Source: Anaeromyces robustus (lineage: Eukaryota; Neocallimastigomycota; Neocallimastigomycetes; Neocallimastigales; Neocallimastigaceae). From it: 64,000 nt of DNA. This document shows positions 15,457-27,545 of the stretch, in pieces. The notes beneath the pieces are model-generated. The model was given only the letters and a program-made list of their open reading frames with translations. It was not told where the DNA came from and searched no databases. Numbering within the stretch: the stretch's first letter is position 1; each line of letters starts with the position of its first letter. The stretch is taken from the NCBI GenBank assembly GCA_002104895.1, contig MCFG01000137.1, positions 1 through 64,000 of the forward strand, written 5' to 3'. Both the position numbers and the translations under genes were made by a program.

Positions 15457-16159
15457 AAATTATGTATTTCGCAATTTAAATATATATAATAATAAATATA
15501 TTTACCTCAATTTATTTATTATTAAAATAAAATGAAATATAAACAATAATTTCAATTGTTTATTTGAAATTATGATATATATATTTAATTTCAATAAATT
15601 TTTGTAGTGAAAGAAAAATATCGTATACAAGGTATACTAATATATATTTATTTTATAAATATATACATGCTGTTTCTTTTGTGGTTGATATTAAGAAAAT
15701 TATCTTCTATTACTATCTTTTTTTAGTAATAAAAGATATTGTATATAATTATAATTATTATTATAATATTTAAATTAAAATTTTTTTTTTAATCTTGTGA
15801 ATATTTTTTTTTTTTTTTTTAAATTTCATATTAGAAAAAAAAGAAATATGAGAATCCTTATTATTTTTAAAATATTATATCATATACAAGGAAAAAATAC
15901 AACAGTTTCATTTATTACTTGAGATTTAAATTAAATTTTAATTTTTAATTAAAGAAAAAAAATTTTTTTTTAAAAATTGTAAATTGAAATTTATTTAACT
16001 ATACACTGATTTAATAATAATGATTTATTTGTTATTTGTATATTTATTTAGTTAATATTCTGTTTTTAAAAATTATATTAAAAATAAAAAAAACAGATAT
16101 ATATAAATAATTATTATATTATAGAATAAACAAATAAAAACAAACAAACAAATTAATAA

Positions 16160-16296
<137 letters not shown>

Positions 16297-18243
16297 AATG
16301 AATATAGAGTAAATAATAAATAAATTTTTGATTTATTTAATTAATAATAGATTAAAAATTAAATAAAGATATGTATAATCATGATTATTATTACATATTT
16401 TGATTTGCTTTTTTTATATTAAATATTTTTTTTTTATATATATTGAATATTTTAAATATTAATTTGTTTTTTTTACATTAAATATTTATTTGCTGTTAGA
16501 ATGAAATATATATCAATGAGCATATATAAAATTTGTAATATTTTACTTTCATATTTTATCAAATATAAAAATAAAATATTAAATTTGTGGATAACTATTA
16601 ATAATTTATATATACTATATTAATAATATTATTAATATAAATTGAGGATAGAAAGTTTTTAATAATTAAGTTATATGCATTGTTCTTAATATCATAAAAT
16701 TTTATCAATCAGTTTCAAAATAACCAAATTCAACATTATATATATACTTTTTATTATTATCATCATTTAAGTATGAATATCCATATAAATGTACTACAAC
16801 GAGTTGATTTTGTGTAATGATATAAAAAAACATAAATTTAATCTTATATAAAATATTATAACTTTTAAATTTTATTTACTATTTATTTTAAGGAATAGAA
16901 ATGCAAAAAAAAACAGAGAAAAAATTATATTAAATATATATTAAAGTTATCATTTCTTTTTATTTTATTCAGTTTAACTGTCCCCATATTAATTAATATA
17001 AGATGATACAAAAATTTGTTTTATCTTTACATTATTGAATAAATTATATTATTAAAAACTGAATAAATTATTTATTATCATTATTTAATTTTTTTTTTAT
17101 AATTGTTTATCATTATTGTTTTAAAATGTTTACCTTACTTTATTAAAATATCCTCAAACCATATATTATATTAAAAATATCATCAAACCACATGAAAAAT
17201 TATATAAAAAATACTCATAACTATTATTTTTATATCAAACAGATGTCTCTTATTATTATAAAAAAAGGTATAATAAATACATTTTAATTACATTTATTAT
17301 TACATACATTATAATAATCAATTAATCAACTAATATATATAATAATAACAATAATAACCTCAAAATTAATGTATTAATATTTTTTTGGATTTCTTATCAT
17401 TTCTTATGAATTTATTATAGTTTTTATTATTGAAGTTAGTAGTTATATTATTTAATAAATAATAAAATAATAAAAATAATAATAATAAAGTTAATAATAA
17501 AATGAAAATAATACATATTATAATAAATATAAATAATATTTTCTATAATAATTAATAATTAATAATAAAACAATGATAAAAATAATAACAAAGTTAAAAT
17601 AAAATGAATAATACATATTATAATGAATATAAATTTTATTATTAAGTTTAATTAATATTGTTTAATATTCAGTAATAATGACTTCATTATGACTCATAAT
17701 GAAATATTAAAAAATGTAAGTTTTATAAAAAATTAATTCAATAAGGTTATGAAATTTTTTTTTTAAATTTAAATTAATTAATTTTTATATTAAATATTTT
17801 GAAATATGTGTCTAAAATTATTAACTATCATATAATTTATCAATTTAGTACAATAACTGATATTCTATATAGAATAATCATTTTATACTAAAAATAATGA
17901 TAAATAATATTATATATTTGTTTATTTATCATTTTAATATTTTATGAAAATTTTAATAAATAATTTTGAATAGAAATTATTTATATATTGTAATTATAGA
18001 TTTATTTAATATTTAGTATTTGATGTATATATTAATTATAAATTATTTTTTTAAAAAATAAAATTAATGTGCGGTAATAATAAATATTTTTTATGAATTT
18101 CATTCTTTTTTTTTTTTAAAAATCTACACTAATATAATTAAATATAAATGAAATATATATAATCAATATATAAAAATATTGATTTTCTTAAGAATTGATA
18201 TATTTATATATATTTTAATATATATTTATTATTTTTTAGATAA

Positions 18244-18297
18244 TATAATAAATTGAACAAAATAAATATGAAAATAAATTTTGTTCAATTTATTATA
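18244..18297. repeat. Inverted repeat, 20-bp perfect arms
   Basis: The arm ending AATTGAACAAAAT (18244-18263) is matched exactly by ATTTTGTTCAATT... (18278-18297), with a 14-base loop. The arms are more complex than the local A/T background. Confidence 0.9.
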
Positions 18298-18885
18298 AAA
18301 AACTATAATAGATGGAATAAAATAATTTTTATAATATTAAGTATTAAAATTAATTATGAATCAGAAAAAACAATATATAAATAATTAATTGAGTTAAAAT
18401 TATATAAATATTTTTAATTAAAAATTAGTAGATTGTTTAAATTTAATTTATTACAACTGATATAATATTATATATTGCCTTTTTTATCGAAATTACTTGT
18501 TTTTTTATTCTAAGCAAAATTTATAACTTTTTTTTTTTTCAAATTCAAAAAATTTAAACATTTTTTAAAAATATATAAATAAAAGAGATTTAAAAATTTT
18601 AGGTATTTTTTTTTTCTCTTTTAATTTTATTTTTTATTGAGTAATTAATAATTTATCAAATTCTTATTGAAGCTTTTTCTATCAAAAAAAAATATTATAT
18701 AGTTCTATATTCTCAAAGGTAAAGGTTTATTTTTAAGTGTTATAATATTATTGTTTTTAATATTGAGTAATTTGAAAAATTAGGGATTAATTTATGTTTA
18801 TTATTTATAAACTTAAATATTATCTAAAAAATATTATAAATTAAAGTTTTATATATATAAAGTTTAATATATATTATGATTAATA

Positions 18886-18919
18886 TATATATAATAATAT
18901 CATGATATTATTATATATA
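18886..18919. repeat. 34-bp perfect palindrome
   Basis: Symmetric about the central CATG (18901-18904), with no spacer. Confidence 0.88.
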
Positions 18920-19108
18920 CATAAAAAATAAATATGTCTCTTAATAAAATGCTTCGATAATACTATAATAATAAATATTAAATTAGATATTAGTACATTT
19001 TATAATACTTTTTTATATCGTTATATTATATTAATAAAAAATTTCAATTTAATAATATATTTACTAAGAAACAGTTATTAAAAATACGTTTTTTATTATT
19101 ATATTATT

Positions 19109-19170
19109 AGAAATATAAGGATTGAAATATACTTTTAAATATTAAGTATATTTTAAAATCCTATATTTCT
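19109..19170. repeat. Long imperfect hairpin
   Basis: Outer arms AGAAATATAAGGATT and AATCCTATATTTCT (one bulged base) enclose inner arms AATATACTT and AAGTATATT. The ~62-base stem could be a MITE footprint or a structured transcript. No terminal duplication is obvious. Confidence 0.75.
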
Positions 19171-20610
19171 AATATCAAAAATAATATGGAACAAATAATA
19201 TGGATATTATTATTTGTTTAGGAAAAAAATCAAAAAGAATTATGGATACTAAATTTTTTATATTGTATATATAAATAAGTATATATTACAATATATTATA
19301 ATAATAAAAAAATTATAATAATAGAATATATTAAAAAGCAAAAAGAAACAAATTATAAATAATATTAATTATAAAAAAAAAACAAAAAAACAAATTTATT
19401 TCATTTTTTTAGAATTTAATATTTATTAAAGTTTTAATATTTATTTAATTAGTAATTAAAATTATTAAAAGTTTTTTATTATATTCATTATAAAACATTA
19501 TTATTATTTGAATTAATATCAATTTTGTTGTATTTTCATAAATATATATTTAATTTTAATAATAGAATAGCATTACTGTAAACCAAAAAATACATATATA
19601 TTAAAAATGATTCATTTATAGTTTTATATTAAAGGAAAATCAAAAAATTTCTCATTTATTTATATATTTTATTATTCTTTTAATATATTAACAGAAAAGC
19701 TTTTTTTTTTACTTCTTTCTTTAAGTATTTTTTTTTTTTTTAGTATCAAATCACTTAGTTAAAAATAAATATATTTTATTTTATTCATGCTTTTTTTTTT
19801 TCATTATTAAATAGGAAAAAATAATACTTGACTATTTATAATAAATTTATTCATTATTTCATTGTTTATACAATATTATTTAAATATTAATATCTATTAT
19901 AAAATTTTTTTATTAAAAGTTTTACACAATTGATATAAACATCATAAAATTATGAATTATGAATACATATTAAAAAATAAGTTAATAAATATAATATATT
20001 AAATTAATTTAAGTTTTACCAATTGGAAAATTTCTTAATATATTGGAATATGATTTATAATTTTTAATTAAAAATTTGAAAATTAAGTTTAAAATTAGTT
20101 AAATATGGAAAAAAATGCTACTTTTTAATATTAATAATTATTAGTAATAATTATAAAATTTTTTTGTTATTAATAAATATATTAATTTTAATTATTATAT
20201 ATATTTGACAAAAATATAACATATTATAATATATTTTAATTATGCAATTTATATTATAATAAATTATAATTAACTTTTATTTATTATTTTTTCTAATATA
20301 CATAATGCTTGATAAAGTGACTATTTCAGTCTTTTTAATTAATAAATAATGAATTTATGTTATATCATTATTATGAATTTAATATATTTTGAATACTATG
20401 AATACATTGAATTAATTATTATTATATCATAGGTTGTAATATATTCTAAATATAGTTATAATAATAAATAAAAGTTTCTTTTTTTTAAAAAAATTATTAT
20501 ATTAATATTGAATACAAGAATTTAAGTAGAATATAAATGGAAAATATTAAATTAATATATTATTTATTAACAATAAATTATTATATTATTAATATTAAAA
20601 ATTTTTTTTC

Positions 20611-20618
20611 TATAAAAG
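20611..20618 (+). promoter_or_regulatory. Probable TATA box of the GH48 gene
   Basis: TATAAAAG lies 206 bases before the GH48 start codon, followed by a C/T-rich tract (20641-20660), the usual place for transcription initiation. A spaced inverted pair AAACGATTT (20620) and AAATCGTTT (20684) sits just downstream and could be an operator-like site; that part is speculation. Confidence 0.5.
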
Positions 20619-20823
20619 AAAACGATTTCATCGATATTTACATTTTTTTCTTCATTCCTTTTTGATTAAATTGTATTTAATTAAAATCGTTTAGTATTAT
20701 TTCTGGAAAATAATAACTAAAAAAATTTTTAAACTTTAGTAGTTTTAATTAAAATAAATTAGTTAAACACTAGAATATTTTATTTTTTTTATTATTGAAT
20801 AATAAAATAATTTAATTAAGAAA

Positions 20824-23109
20824 ATGCCATCTATTAGATCTGCTATTGCTCTTCTCGGTGCTTCCACTGTTATGGCTGCTCCAGTTATTAAGAAGCGTGC
20901 TAGTGATGCCTACGCTCAACGTGCTATTGAACATTACAACAAAATGACTAACGGTGGTCAATACAATACTGAATATTTCTCACCAGAAAATGTTCCATAT
21001 CACTCAATTGAAACTCTTATGGTTGAAGCTCCAGATCACGGTCACGAATCTGTATCTGAAACTTACTCCTTCTGGATCTGGTTAGAAGCTGTTAACGGTA
21101 AGCTTACTGGTAACTACGACGGTATTAACACTGCCTGGAGTTACTTAGAAAAGCACATGATTCCAGATGAAAAGAATCAACCAGGTAACAGTAAATATAA
21201 CCCATCTTCTCCAGCTACTTACGCTCCAGAAGATGATGATATTACTAACTACCCAGCTCAACTTGTCTTCCAAGATGGTCTTGTTGGTGAAGATCCAATC
21301 GCTAAGGAACTTCAACAAGCTTACAGAACTTGGGATATCTATGCCATGCACTGGATTATTGATGGTGATAACTGGTATGGTTATGGTCAACAAGCTGATG
21401 GTAAATCTAAGCCATCTTTCATTAACACTTTCCAACGTGGTGCTTCTGAATCTACTTGGAAGACTGTTCCACATCCATCTTGGGAAGAATTCAAGTGGGG
21501 TGGTAGAAATGGTTTCTTAGATCTTTTCACTGGTGATAACAACTACGCTAAGCAATGGAGATACACTGCTGCTCCAGATGCTGATGCTCGTGCTATTCAA
21601 GCTGCTTACTTCGGTTACATTTGGGCTGAAGAAGATGGTGTTGATCTTTCTGATCTCGCCTCTAAGGCTGCCAAGCTTGGTGATTACTTACGTTACTCTC
21701 ACTATGATAAATATTTCAAGAAGATCGGTAACTGTGTCGGATACGACAAATGTTCTGCTGGTCGTGGTAAGAACTCTGCTCACTACCTTATCTCCTGGTA
21801 CTTCGCTTGGGGTGGTGGTTTACAAGGTGACTGGGCCTGGAGAATTGGTTCTTCTCACACTCACACTGGTTACCAAAACCCATTAGCTGCTTGGATTCTT
21901 TCTACTCAATCTGCTTTCAAGCCAAAGGGTTCTACTGCTGTTAAGGATTGGCAAACTTCTCTTGACCGTCAATTAGAATTAATTAGATGGTTACAAGCTA
22001 CTGAAGGTTGTATTGCTGGTGGTGCCACTAATTCATGGCAAGGTCACTATGCTGAACCAGACAGTGATATTACTACCTTCTACGGTATGTACTATGACTG
22101 GCAACCAGTTTACCACGATCCACCATCAAACAACTGGACTGGTATGCAAGGTTGGGGTATGGAACGTACTTGTTCTCTTTACTACGTTTCTGGTAATGAA
22201 AAGGCCGGAACTATCTGTAGAGATTGGGCCAAATGGGTTAAGGAAACTGTTCGTGTTAGTGGTGGTCAAGTAATTCACGCTACTAACCTTGAATGGTCTG
22301 GTAACCCAGATGAATGGAACAAGAACAACTTCAACAAGTCTGGTGCTAACCGTTCTCTTCACGGTACTGTTTCTGCTGAAGGTCTTGATCTTGGTTCAAT
22401 TGCTTCTATCATTAAGGCTTTATTATGGGTTTCTGCTAAGGATGGTGATGAAGAAGGTATTGACCTTGCTATTCAAGTTATGGATGCTATTGAAAACTAC
22501 AAGGATGATCTCGGTTATGCTGCTGAAGAAGCTCGTGCTGATTACAGTAAATTCGGAGATGAAGTTTACATTCCATCTGGTTGGACTGGTAAGAATGCTC
22601 AAGGTGCTAACCTTAAGAGTGGTGTTACTTTCATTGATATTCGTCCAAAATACAAGCAAGATCCAGATTGGGCTCAAGTTGAAAACTACCTTAACGGTGG
22701 TAGTGAACCAACCTTCACTTACCACAGATTCTGGGGTCAAACTGAAATTATGGTTGCCAATGGTCTTATCTCTATCTTAGGTTATGGTGACAGAACTCCA
22801 AATCCAAACCCAGGTCCAGGTCCATCTCCAGTTCCAACTACTTGTCCAACTGCTATTACTAGCCAAGGTTACAAGTGTTGTAGAAACAAGTGTAACCCAG
22901 TTGTTTACCAAGATGAAGCTGGTGACTGGGGTGTTGAAAACAACCAATGGTGTGGATGTCCAACTGCCTCTGCTCCAAAATGTAATTCTAAGGTTACTCA
23001 ACAAGGTTACAAGTGTTGCTCAACTTGTACTGCTACTGTTTACGTTGATGATGCCGGTAAATGGGGTGTTGAAAACAATGACTGGTGTGGTATTCCAACC
23101 AATTGTTAA
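20824..23109 (+). CDS. cel48A: Secreted GH48 cellulase with two fungal dockerins
   Basis: Intronless, 761 residues. Residues 1-19 are a signal peptide and a KKR site (~23-25) may release a short propeptide. Residues ~27-655 are a full glycoside hydrolase family 48 domain, a processive reducing-end-type cellobiohydrolase fold. The block HGHESVSETYSFWIWLEA (72-89) holds the probable general acid Glu (E79, by comparison with clostridial family members). A Pro/Gly/Asn linker (~656-672) leads to two tandem cysteine-rich fungal dockerins (CBM10-like; ~673-718 and ~719-761), each with the YKCC ... WGVENN.WCG pattern. These dock the enzyme into the fungal cellulosome outside the cell. Codon use (GGT, GCT, AAG, TTC, AAC rich) is far from the A/T-ending codons of neighbouring genes and suggests high expression. 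Anaerobic-fungal GH48 genes are generally thought to derive from bacteria. The start is the only ATG before the signal peptide. Confidence 0.97.
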   Translation: MPSIRSAIALLGASTVMAAPVIKKRASDAYAQRAIEHYNKMTNGGQYNTEYFSPENVPYHSIETLMVEAPDHGHESVSETYSFWIWLEAVNGKLTGNYDGINTAWSYLEKHMIPDEKNQPGNSKYNPSSPATYAPEDDDITNYPAQLVFQDGLVGEDPIAKELQQAYRTWDIYAMHWIIDGDNWYGYGQQADGKSKPSFINTFQRGASESTWKTVPHPSWEEFKWGGRNGFLDLFTGDNNYAKQWRYTAAPDADARAIQAAYFGYIWAEEDGVDLSDLASKAAKLGDYLRYSHYDKYFKKIGNCVGYDKCSAGRGKNSAHYLISWYFAWGGGLQGDWAWRIGSSHTHTGYQNPLAAWILSTQSAFKPKGSTAVKDWQTSLDRQLELIRWLQATEGCIAGGATNSWQGHYAEPDSDITTFYGMYYDWQPVYHDPPSNNWTGMQGWGMERTCSLYYVSGNEKAGTICRDWAKWVKETVRVSGGQVIHATNLEWSGNPDEWNKNNFNKSGANRSLHGTVSAEGLDLGSIASIIKALLWVSAKDGDEEGIDLAIQVMDAIENYKDDLGYAAEEARADYSKFGDEVYIPSGWTGKNAQGANLKSGVTFIDIRPKYKQDPDWAQVENYLNGGSEPTFTYHRFWGQTEIMVANGLISILGYGDRTPNPNPGPGPSPVPTTCPTAITSQGYKCCRNKCNPVVYQDEAGDWGVENNQWCGCPTASAPKCNSKVTQQGYKCCSTCTATVYVDDAGKWGVENNDWCGIPTNC

Positions 23110-24009
23110 ACAGCCTAAGTACTGTTTTGACATTTTCTTTAAAATTAATTATTTAAAATAATTAAAATTACATTAAAATAATAAAATATAAAAATAAAAT
23201 ATAATATAATAAATTGTAAATCTAGAAATATAATATTTTTAAAATGAAAGGAAATTGAATTTTTCTATGTAAAAGAAAAATTTAATTTTTTTTTTATTTT
23301 ATGGAATATTTTTAGTAAAAAAAAAAGTTTAAAAATTTTTAGATATATATTATGTAGGTATTAAAAAATACAAAAAGAGAAAAAAAAAGAAAAACAAATT
23401 AATCAATAAAATCAAAAACTAAAAATTAAAAATAAAAAAAGATTGATGTAAAAAGATAATATTAATGATTAATAAATAAAATAAAAATAAATAAATAAAT
23501 AAATAAAAAAAAAAAGGAAGTGTATGAATTTATTAATATGTGTGTATGTGTATAATTAAAGATTTTTTTTTTTTTGATATTTTATTTAATGAAATTATGT
23601 TTTAAAAAAAAATAATACATTTATTGATGAAATGTATTTTATACTAAACTTGTATATTACTAAACTATATTATTTTATTTAGAATAATTATTTTATTAAG
23701 TATAACTATTATTAAGTGAATTACTTCATTCATTTGGTACAGGATTTAAAAAAAAAAGAGAAACTTTATGGATATTTTTATAAATAGTTAATTATTAGGA
23801 ATAATAAATAATAAATAATAATAGTATAATATTAAATGTAATATGTAATTAAACAAAAAAAAAAAATTTAATTAATTATAACCAATAAGATTAAAATAAT
23901 AATAAGTAAAAACAATTAAAAAAAAAAAAAAAAAAACAGAAAAAAAAAAAAGAAACAAAAAAAAAGACTGTTTAAAGATGAATTTTATAATTTATTGTTT
24001 ATATATCTG
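23110..24009. other. Gene-free 3' flank of GH48
   Basis: A/T-rich sequence holding the GH48 3' untranslated region and poly(A)-like tracts (23.92-23.97 kb) before the LINE fragment. No gene is supported. Confidence 0.7.
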
Positions 24010-25732
24010 CCCCTAGTAGATCTCGTATGAAAAAACTTCTTCGTTTAGTTGGTAAATGGGCTAAGGACAACGAGATGACTTTTGGAATTAATAAATGTGG
24101 CACATTAGCTGTTAGACATGAAAATTCGGAATATATTCTTAGAGAGGACCCTACCTTTTATTTAACAGGAATCCCAATCCCTAAAACAGATTGTTATACT
24201 TACCTTGGTGTTCCCTTTCACAAAACTCTAGATTTAAAATTCGTTATTAGTAAAATGAAAAATAAAGTTAGTAAGGCTTTGTTTTCAATTCAGGGTTTTT
24301 TAAAAAATGATCTGATTCCTATTCCTCTTAAAAGAACTTTATTCTCTGCAAAAGTTATTGGACAAGTTTCCTATTACGCTCCTTTGCTTGGTTCTAACAA
24401 AAACAATACTAGTTCTACACAAACAATAATTAACAAAGGTTTTTATTGGATTTTAGGCTACTCGAAACCTAATTCTTTTGTTTCTATTTATTGCATCTCA
24501 AAAGAACTCAATATTCCTCCACTTTCTGGTAAATGTGCTTTAGCTCAGGTTAGATGTTTTAATAAGTGGAAGGACTCCAACTGCATTATCTCAAAGATAG
24601 TTAATAATGTTGCTACAACAAGAAAATGGACTTGGGACAAAGAAAGTAAAATATTAAATGATAAATTAAACAATATTTCATCCTCTACTAAAGAAATTAT
24701 GGAATTCTATTGGGACAGAGACATGAACAGTGATAAATCAATTAAAGCTAAAACTTATAAATTGTACAACTTTGAAGAATCAAGAAGTTACTTAAAGCTT
24801 AATCTAGAATTTCCTGAATATAGCAAAGGTTTTCGGTGGATACTTAGGGCAAGATGTGGATATAAAATTGATGCTAGAGTTGCAAAAGCTGCTAAAATGA
24901 TTAATAATTCTTGTCCTAATTGTTGTTCATGTTGTTTCCATTGTGACAGTTATCAGAGAATTGATCATTGGTTTATAAATTGTTTCTTATTTAAAAATCT
25001 TCGTATTGATCACTTCTCTGATTTAGATAGAAATTTTTTTTATTTTTTAGATAGTCTTTTTAATAGTTTAGTTAGGACCAGTAATAACCCTAGTGTGGAT
25101 AATAGAATAAATAATATTGTTAAGGGTTATAAAAGTAGTAATTATAGTATAAGTAATATAGATATATTAGGTAGTAAAAAAATAGTTAATAGGTATAGAA
25201 TATATATTTTTTTAATTGGTGGTAGAGATTATGGTTTTAGTGATAGAATTAACAATAGTCCATACAAAAAGGAATGGGAATGTTTGTTTAAGTGTCAGAC
25301 TGAATCTGGTACTTATTCAAAATCCCCATTCTTGTTGCGATCTGCGGCTCTATTGAATGATATCATGCCTGTTGTCTGTAAAAGACAACATATATTATTC
25401 AATAAATTTAAAACCAACCTCTCCAGGAACGTCAATGCTGATAACACAGTAGGACAGCCTAGTAGGGCAAATGCCGATCCTATTTCCGACCCTAGTGGAA
25501 TAGGATAGATCAATTTTACTTTAATTCTATATTTAGAATTAAGGGCTGTATGGATTTATTGTTTTTAAATATTATTATACTTCTTTTTTTCCTCCAGTAT
25601 TATCTATTATTATCTATAATATTTTACTGGTTTTTATTTTTTTTAGTATCATTTTTTTTCATTATGTGTTTTTTTTATGATTCATGTATTTTAATATTTA
25701 AATTCAATAAAGTTGACGTACAAATTGTGTGC

Positions 25733-25770
<38 letters not shown>
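24010..25770 (+). mobile_element. LINE-type retrotransposon, 5'-truncated, with poly(A) tail
   Basis: The element contains the 3' part of a reverse-transcriptase ORF, a 3' untranslated region with AATAAA (near 25706) and a ~35-base poly(A) tail (25736-25770). Gene-like composition begins abruptly at about 24010 after A/T-rich sequence, as expected for 5' truncation by target-primed reverse transcription. I see no convincing target-site duplication. Confidence 0.88.
24027..25508 (+). CDS. LINE reverse transcriptase, C-terminal part only
   Basis: The 493-residue open frame starts inside the reverse-transcriptase domain, just after where the catalytic YADD would be: MKKLLRLVGKWAKDNEMTFG, INKCGTLAVRH, then YLGVPF, the typical thumb region of non-LTR elements. 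Residues ~285-330 hold a cysteine/histidine cluster (SCPNCCSCCFHC ... HWFINC) like the zinc-binding C-terminus of such proteins. The N-terminal ORF, endonuclease and palm catalytic residues are absent, so this copy cannot move on its own. The frame is open upstream to about 23994, and the ATG at 24027 is internal, not a true start. The frame is otherwise undamaged, so the insertion looks fairly recent compared with the copies downstream. Confidence 0.85.
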   Translation: MKKLLRLVGKWAKDNEMTFGINKCGTLAVRHENSEYILREDPTFYLTGIPIPKTDCYTYLGVPFHKTLDLKFVISKMKNKVSKALFSIQGFLKNDLIPIPLKRTLFSAKVIGQVSYYAPLLGSNKNNTSSTQTIINKGFYWILGYSKPNSFVSIYCISKELNIPPLSGKCALAQVRCFNKWKDSNCIISKIVNNVATTRKWTWDKESKILNDKLNNISSSTKEIMEFYWDRDMNSDKSIKAKTYKLYNFEESRSYLKLNLEFPEYSKGFRWILRARCGYKIDARVAKAAKMINNSCPNCCSCCFHCDSYQRIDHWFINCFLFKNLRIDHFSDLDRNFFYFLDSLFNSLVRTSNNPSVDNRINNIVKGYKSSNYSISNIDILGSKKIVNRYRIYIFLIGGRDYGFSDRINNSPYKKEWECLFKCQTESGTYSKSPFLLRSAALLNDIMPVVCKRQHILFNKFKTNLSRNVNADNTVGQPSRANADPISDPSGIG

Positions 25771-25774
<4 letters not shown>

Positions 25775-25813
25775 TAATAATACATGGAAGTGTATTATCT
25801 TTTCCATTAGTCT

Positions 25814-26072
25814 AAAATGGACTTAGGATAAAGAAATTAAGATAATGAATGATCAATTAATTAATAGTCTATGTAATATCGATATTTTAGTATTATTATA
25901 CTACTTTTTTCCCTCCAGTATTATTCATTATTATCTATAATGTTTTACTGGTTTTTTTTATTTTTTTAGTATCATTTTTTTCATTATGTGTTTTTATTAT
26001 GATTTAATGTATATTTAAACTCAATAAAGATGATGTACGAATTGTATGCTTTAAAAAAAAAAAAAAAAAAAA
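25814..26072 (+). mobile_element. Second LINE 3' fragment, internally deleted
   Basis: Begins at the same codon stretch as the KWTWDKE part of the first copy (AAAATGGACTTAGGATAAAG), jumps to the NIDIL segment, then to the 3' untranslated region (CTCCAGTATTATTCATTATTATC) with AATAAAGATGATGTAC and a poly(A) run at 26053-26072. Confidence 0.85.
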
Positions 26073-26299
26073 TTTTAGGAAATAAAAAAATTATTAACAG
26101 ATACTGAATTTATATTTTTTTAATTGGTGGAAGAAAATCTAGTTTTAATGAAATAACTATCAATTGTATGAATTTATTGTTTTTTCTATTAGTATCTTTT
26201 TTTTTTTTTTATTATGCTTTTTTTTTATGATTCATGCATATTAATATTTAAATTCAATAAAGATGATGTACAAATTTTGATCTTAAAAAAAAAAAAAAA
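26073..26299 (+). mobile_element. Third LINE 3' fragment
   Basis: Starts within the LGNKKIINRY ... IYIFLIGGR segment (with one in-frame stop), lacks much of the ORF end, and finishes with AATAAAGATGATGTACAAA and poly(A) at 26284-26299. Confidence 0.83.
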
Positions 26300-26398
26300 G
26301 TTTTTATGTATATTACTATACTACTTTATACTCTCCAGTATTATCATTATTATCTATAATGAATAATAATAATGTTTATATGGTTTTTCTTATTAATA

Positions 26399-26437
<39 letters not shown>

Positions 26438-26540
26438 TTTGTGTTTTTTTTATGGTTTATGTATATTAATATTTAAACTCAATAAAGATGATGTACAAAT
26501 TGTGTGATTTACAAAAAAAAAAAAAAAAAAAAAAAAAAAA
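26300..26540 (+). mobile_element. Fourth LINE fragment, 3' untranslated region only
   Basis: Contains TACTACTTTATACTCTCCAG, the TTATCATTATTATC block, a ~33-base T run, AATAAAGATGATGTACAAA and a poly(A) run at 26512-26540. No coding sequence remains. Confidence 0.8.
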
Positions 26541-26744
26541 TAGTCTAATCATGGAAGCAAATACAAAAGTAAACTTTCTTTTAATTTCATTCTTACATTG
26601 AAGTCTAAATATTGGTTAAGTAGTAGAAATCAACTAAATTAAGGTATTTACCGCTTGTTACAATGATCTCATTTAGTTATCTACTGTTTGTTCTCTTCTT
26701 TTTTTTTATTTGTATTTATTTTCTTTTTAAAGTTACCCAAATCA

Positions 26745-27296
26745 AGAGATAGATACTTAATAAACCATCCAAAGCAAGTGGTAGATACCTAATAAACCTG
26801 CCTATTAAACCAGCGGTAGATGCCTAATAAATCATCCAAAATTAAGCAGTAGATACCTAATAAACCATCCAAAGCAAGCGGTAGATACCTAATAGACCAT
26901 CCAAAGCAAGCGGTAGATACCTAATAGACCATCCAAAGCAAGCGGTAGATACCTAATAGACCATCCAAAGCAAGCGGTAGATACCTAATAAACCATCCAA
27001 AGCAAGCGGTAGATACCTAATAAACCAGCGGTAGATACCTAATAAACCAGCGGTAGATACCTAATAGACCATCCAAAGCAAGCGGTAGATACCTAATAAA
27101 CCAGCGGTAGATACCTAATAAACCAGCGGTAGATACCTAATAAACCAGCGGTAGATACCTAATAGACCATCCAAAGCAAGCGGTAGATACCTAATAAACC
27201 AGCGGTAGATACCTAATAAACCATCCAAAGCAAGCAGTAGATGCCTAATAAACCGGCGGTAGATACCTAATAAACCATCTAAAGCAAGCGGTAGAA
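26745..27296. repeat. GC-richer minisatellite, 22- and 32-bp units
   Basis: About 20 copies of a unit built from GCGGTAGATACCTAATA plus either AACCA (about 22 bp) or AACCATCCAAAGCAA (about 32 bp). The two unit lengths alternate irregularly, as expected from unequal exchange. It is the least A/T-rich noncoding sequence in the window. The minus-strand open frame over it (LLGIYR repeats) is periodic and has no start context, so I do not call a gene. It separates the fourth and fifth LINE fragments. Confidence 0.93.
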
Positions 27297-27545
27297 TCAA
27301 ACGTTTTTGCTATTTTACTTATATAAATTGAAAAAGAAAAAAAAAAAAAAAAAACTTTTTTTTGTTAATATATATTTCACCTTTTACAAATATAAATTGA
27401 AAAAAAAAAAAAAAACTTTTTTCTTTTGTTATATATATTTCACCTTTTACAAACAACAGTAGTAAAAATCCAATAGATTATAATGAAACACAAAAAGAAC
27501 AAAAAAAAAAAAAAAAAGATAAAATATAATGAAACACAAAAAGAA

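Noticed and set aside
21145-23161. Overlapping long frames on both strands inside the GH48 gene
   Set aside because: Shadows of the GH48 frame caused by its strong codon bias; no independent gene signal.
24010-25770. Complete, active LINE
   Set aside because: The endonuclease, the N-terminal reverse-transcriptase motifs and the YADD box are absent; only the 3' end is present.
26745-27296. CRISPR-like array
   Set aside because: The units are contiguous with two spacer lengths and identical 'spacers', in a eukaryotic genome with no cas genes. It is a minisatellite.
27115-27300. Minus-strand frame of LLGIYR-type repeats
   Set aside because: The frame is an artefact of the 22/32-bp minisatellite, whose units keep the frame only by chance over this part.
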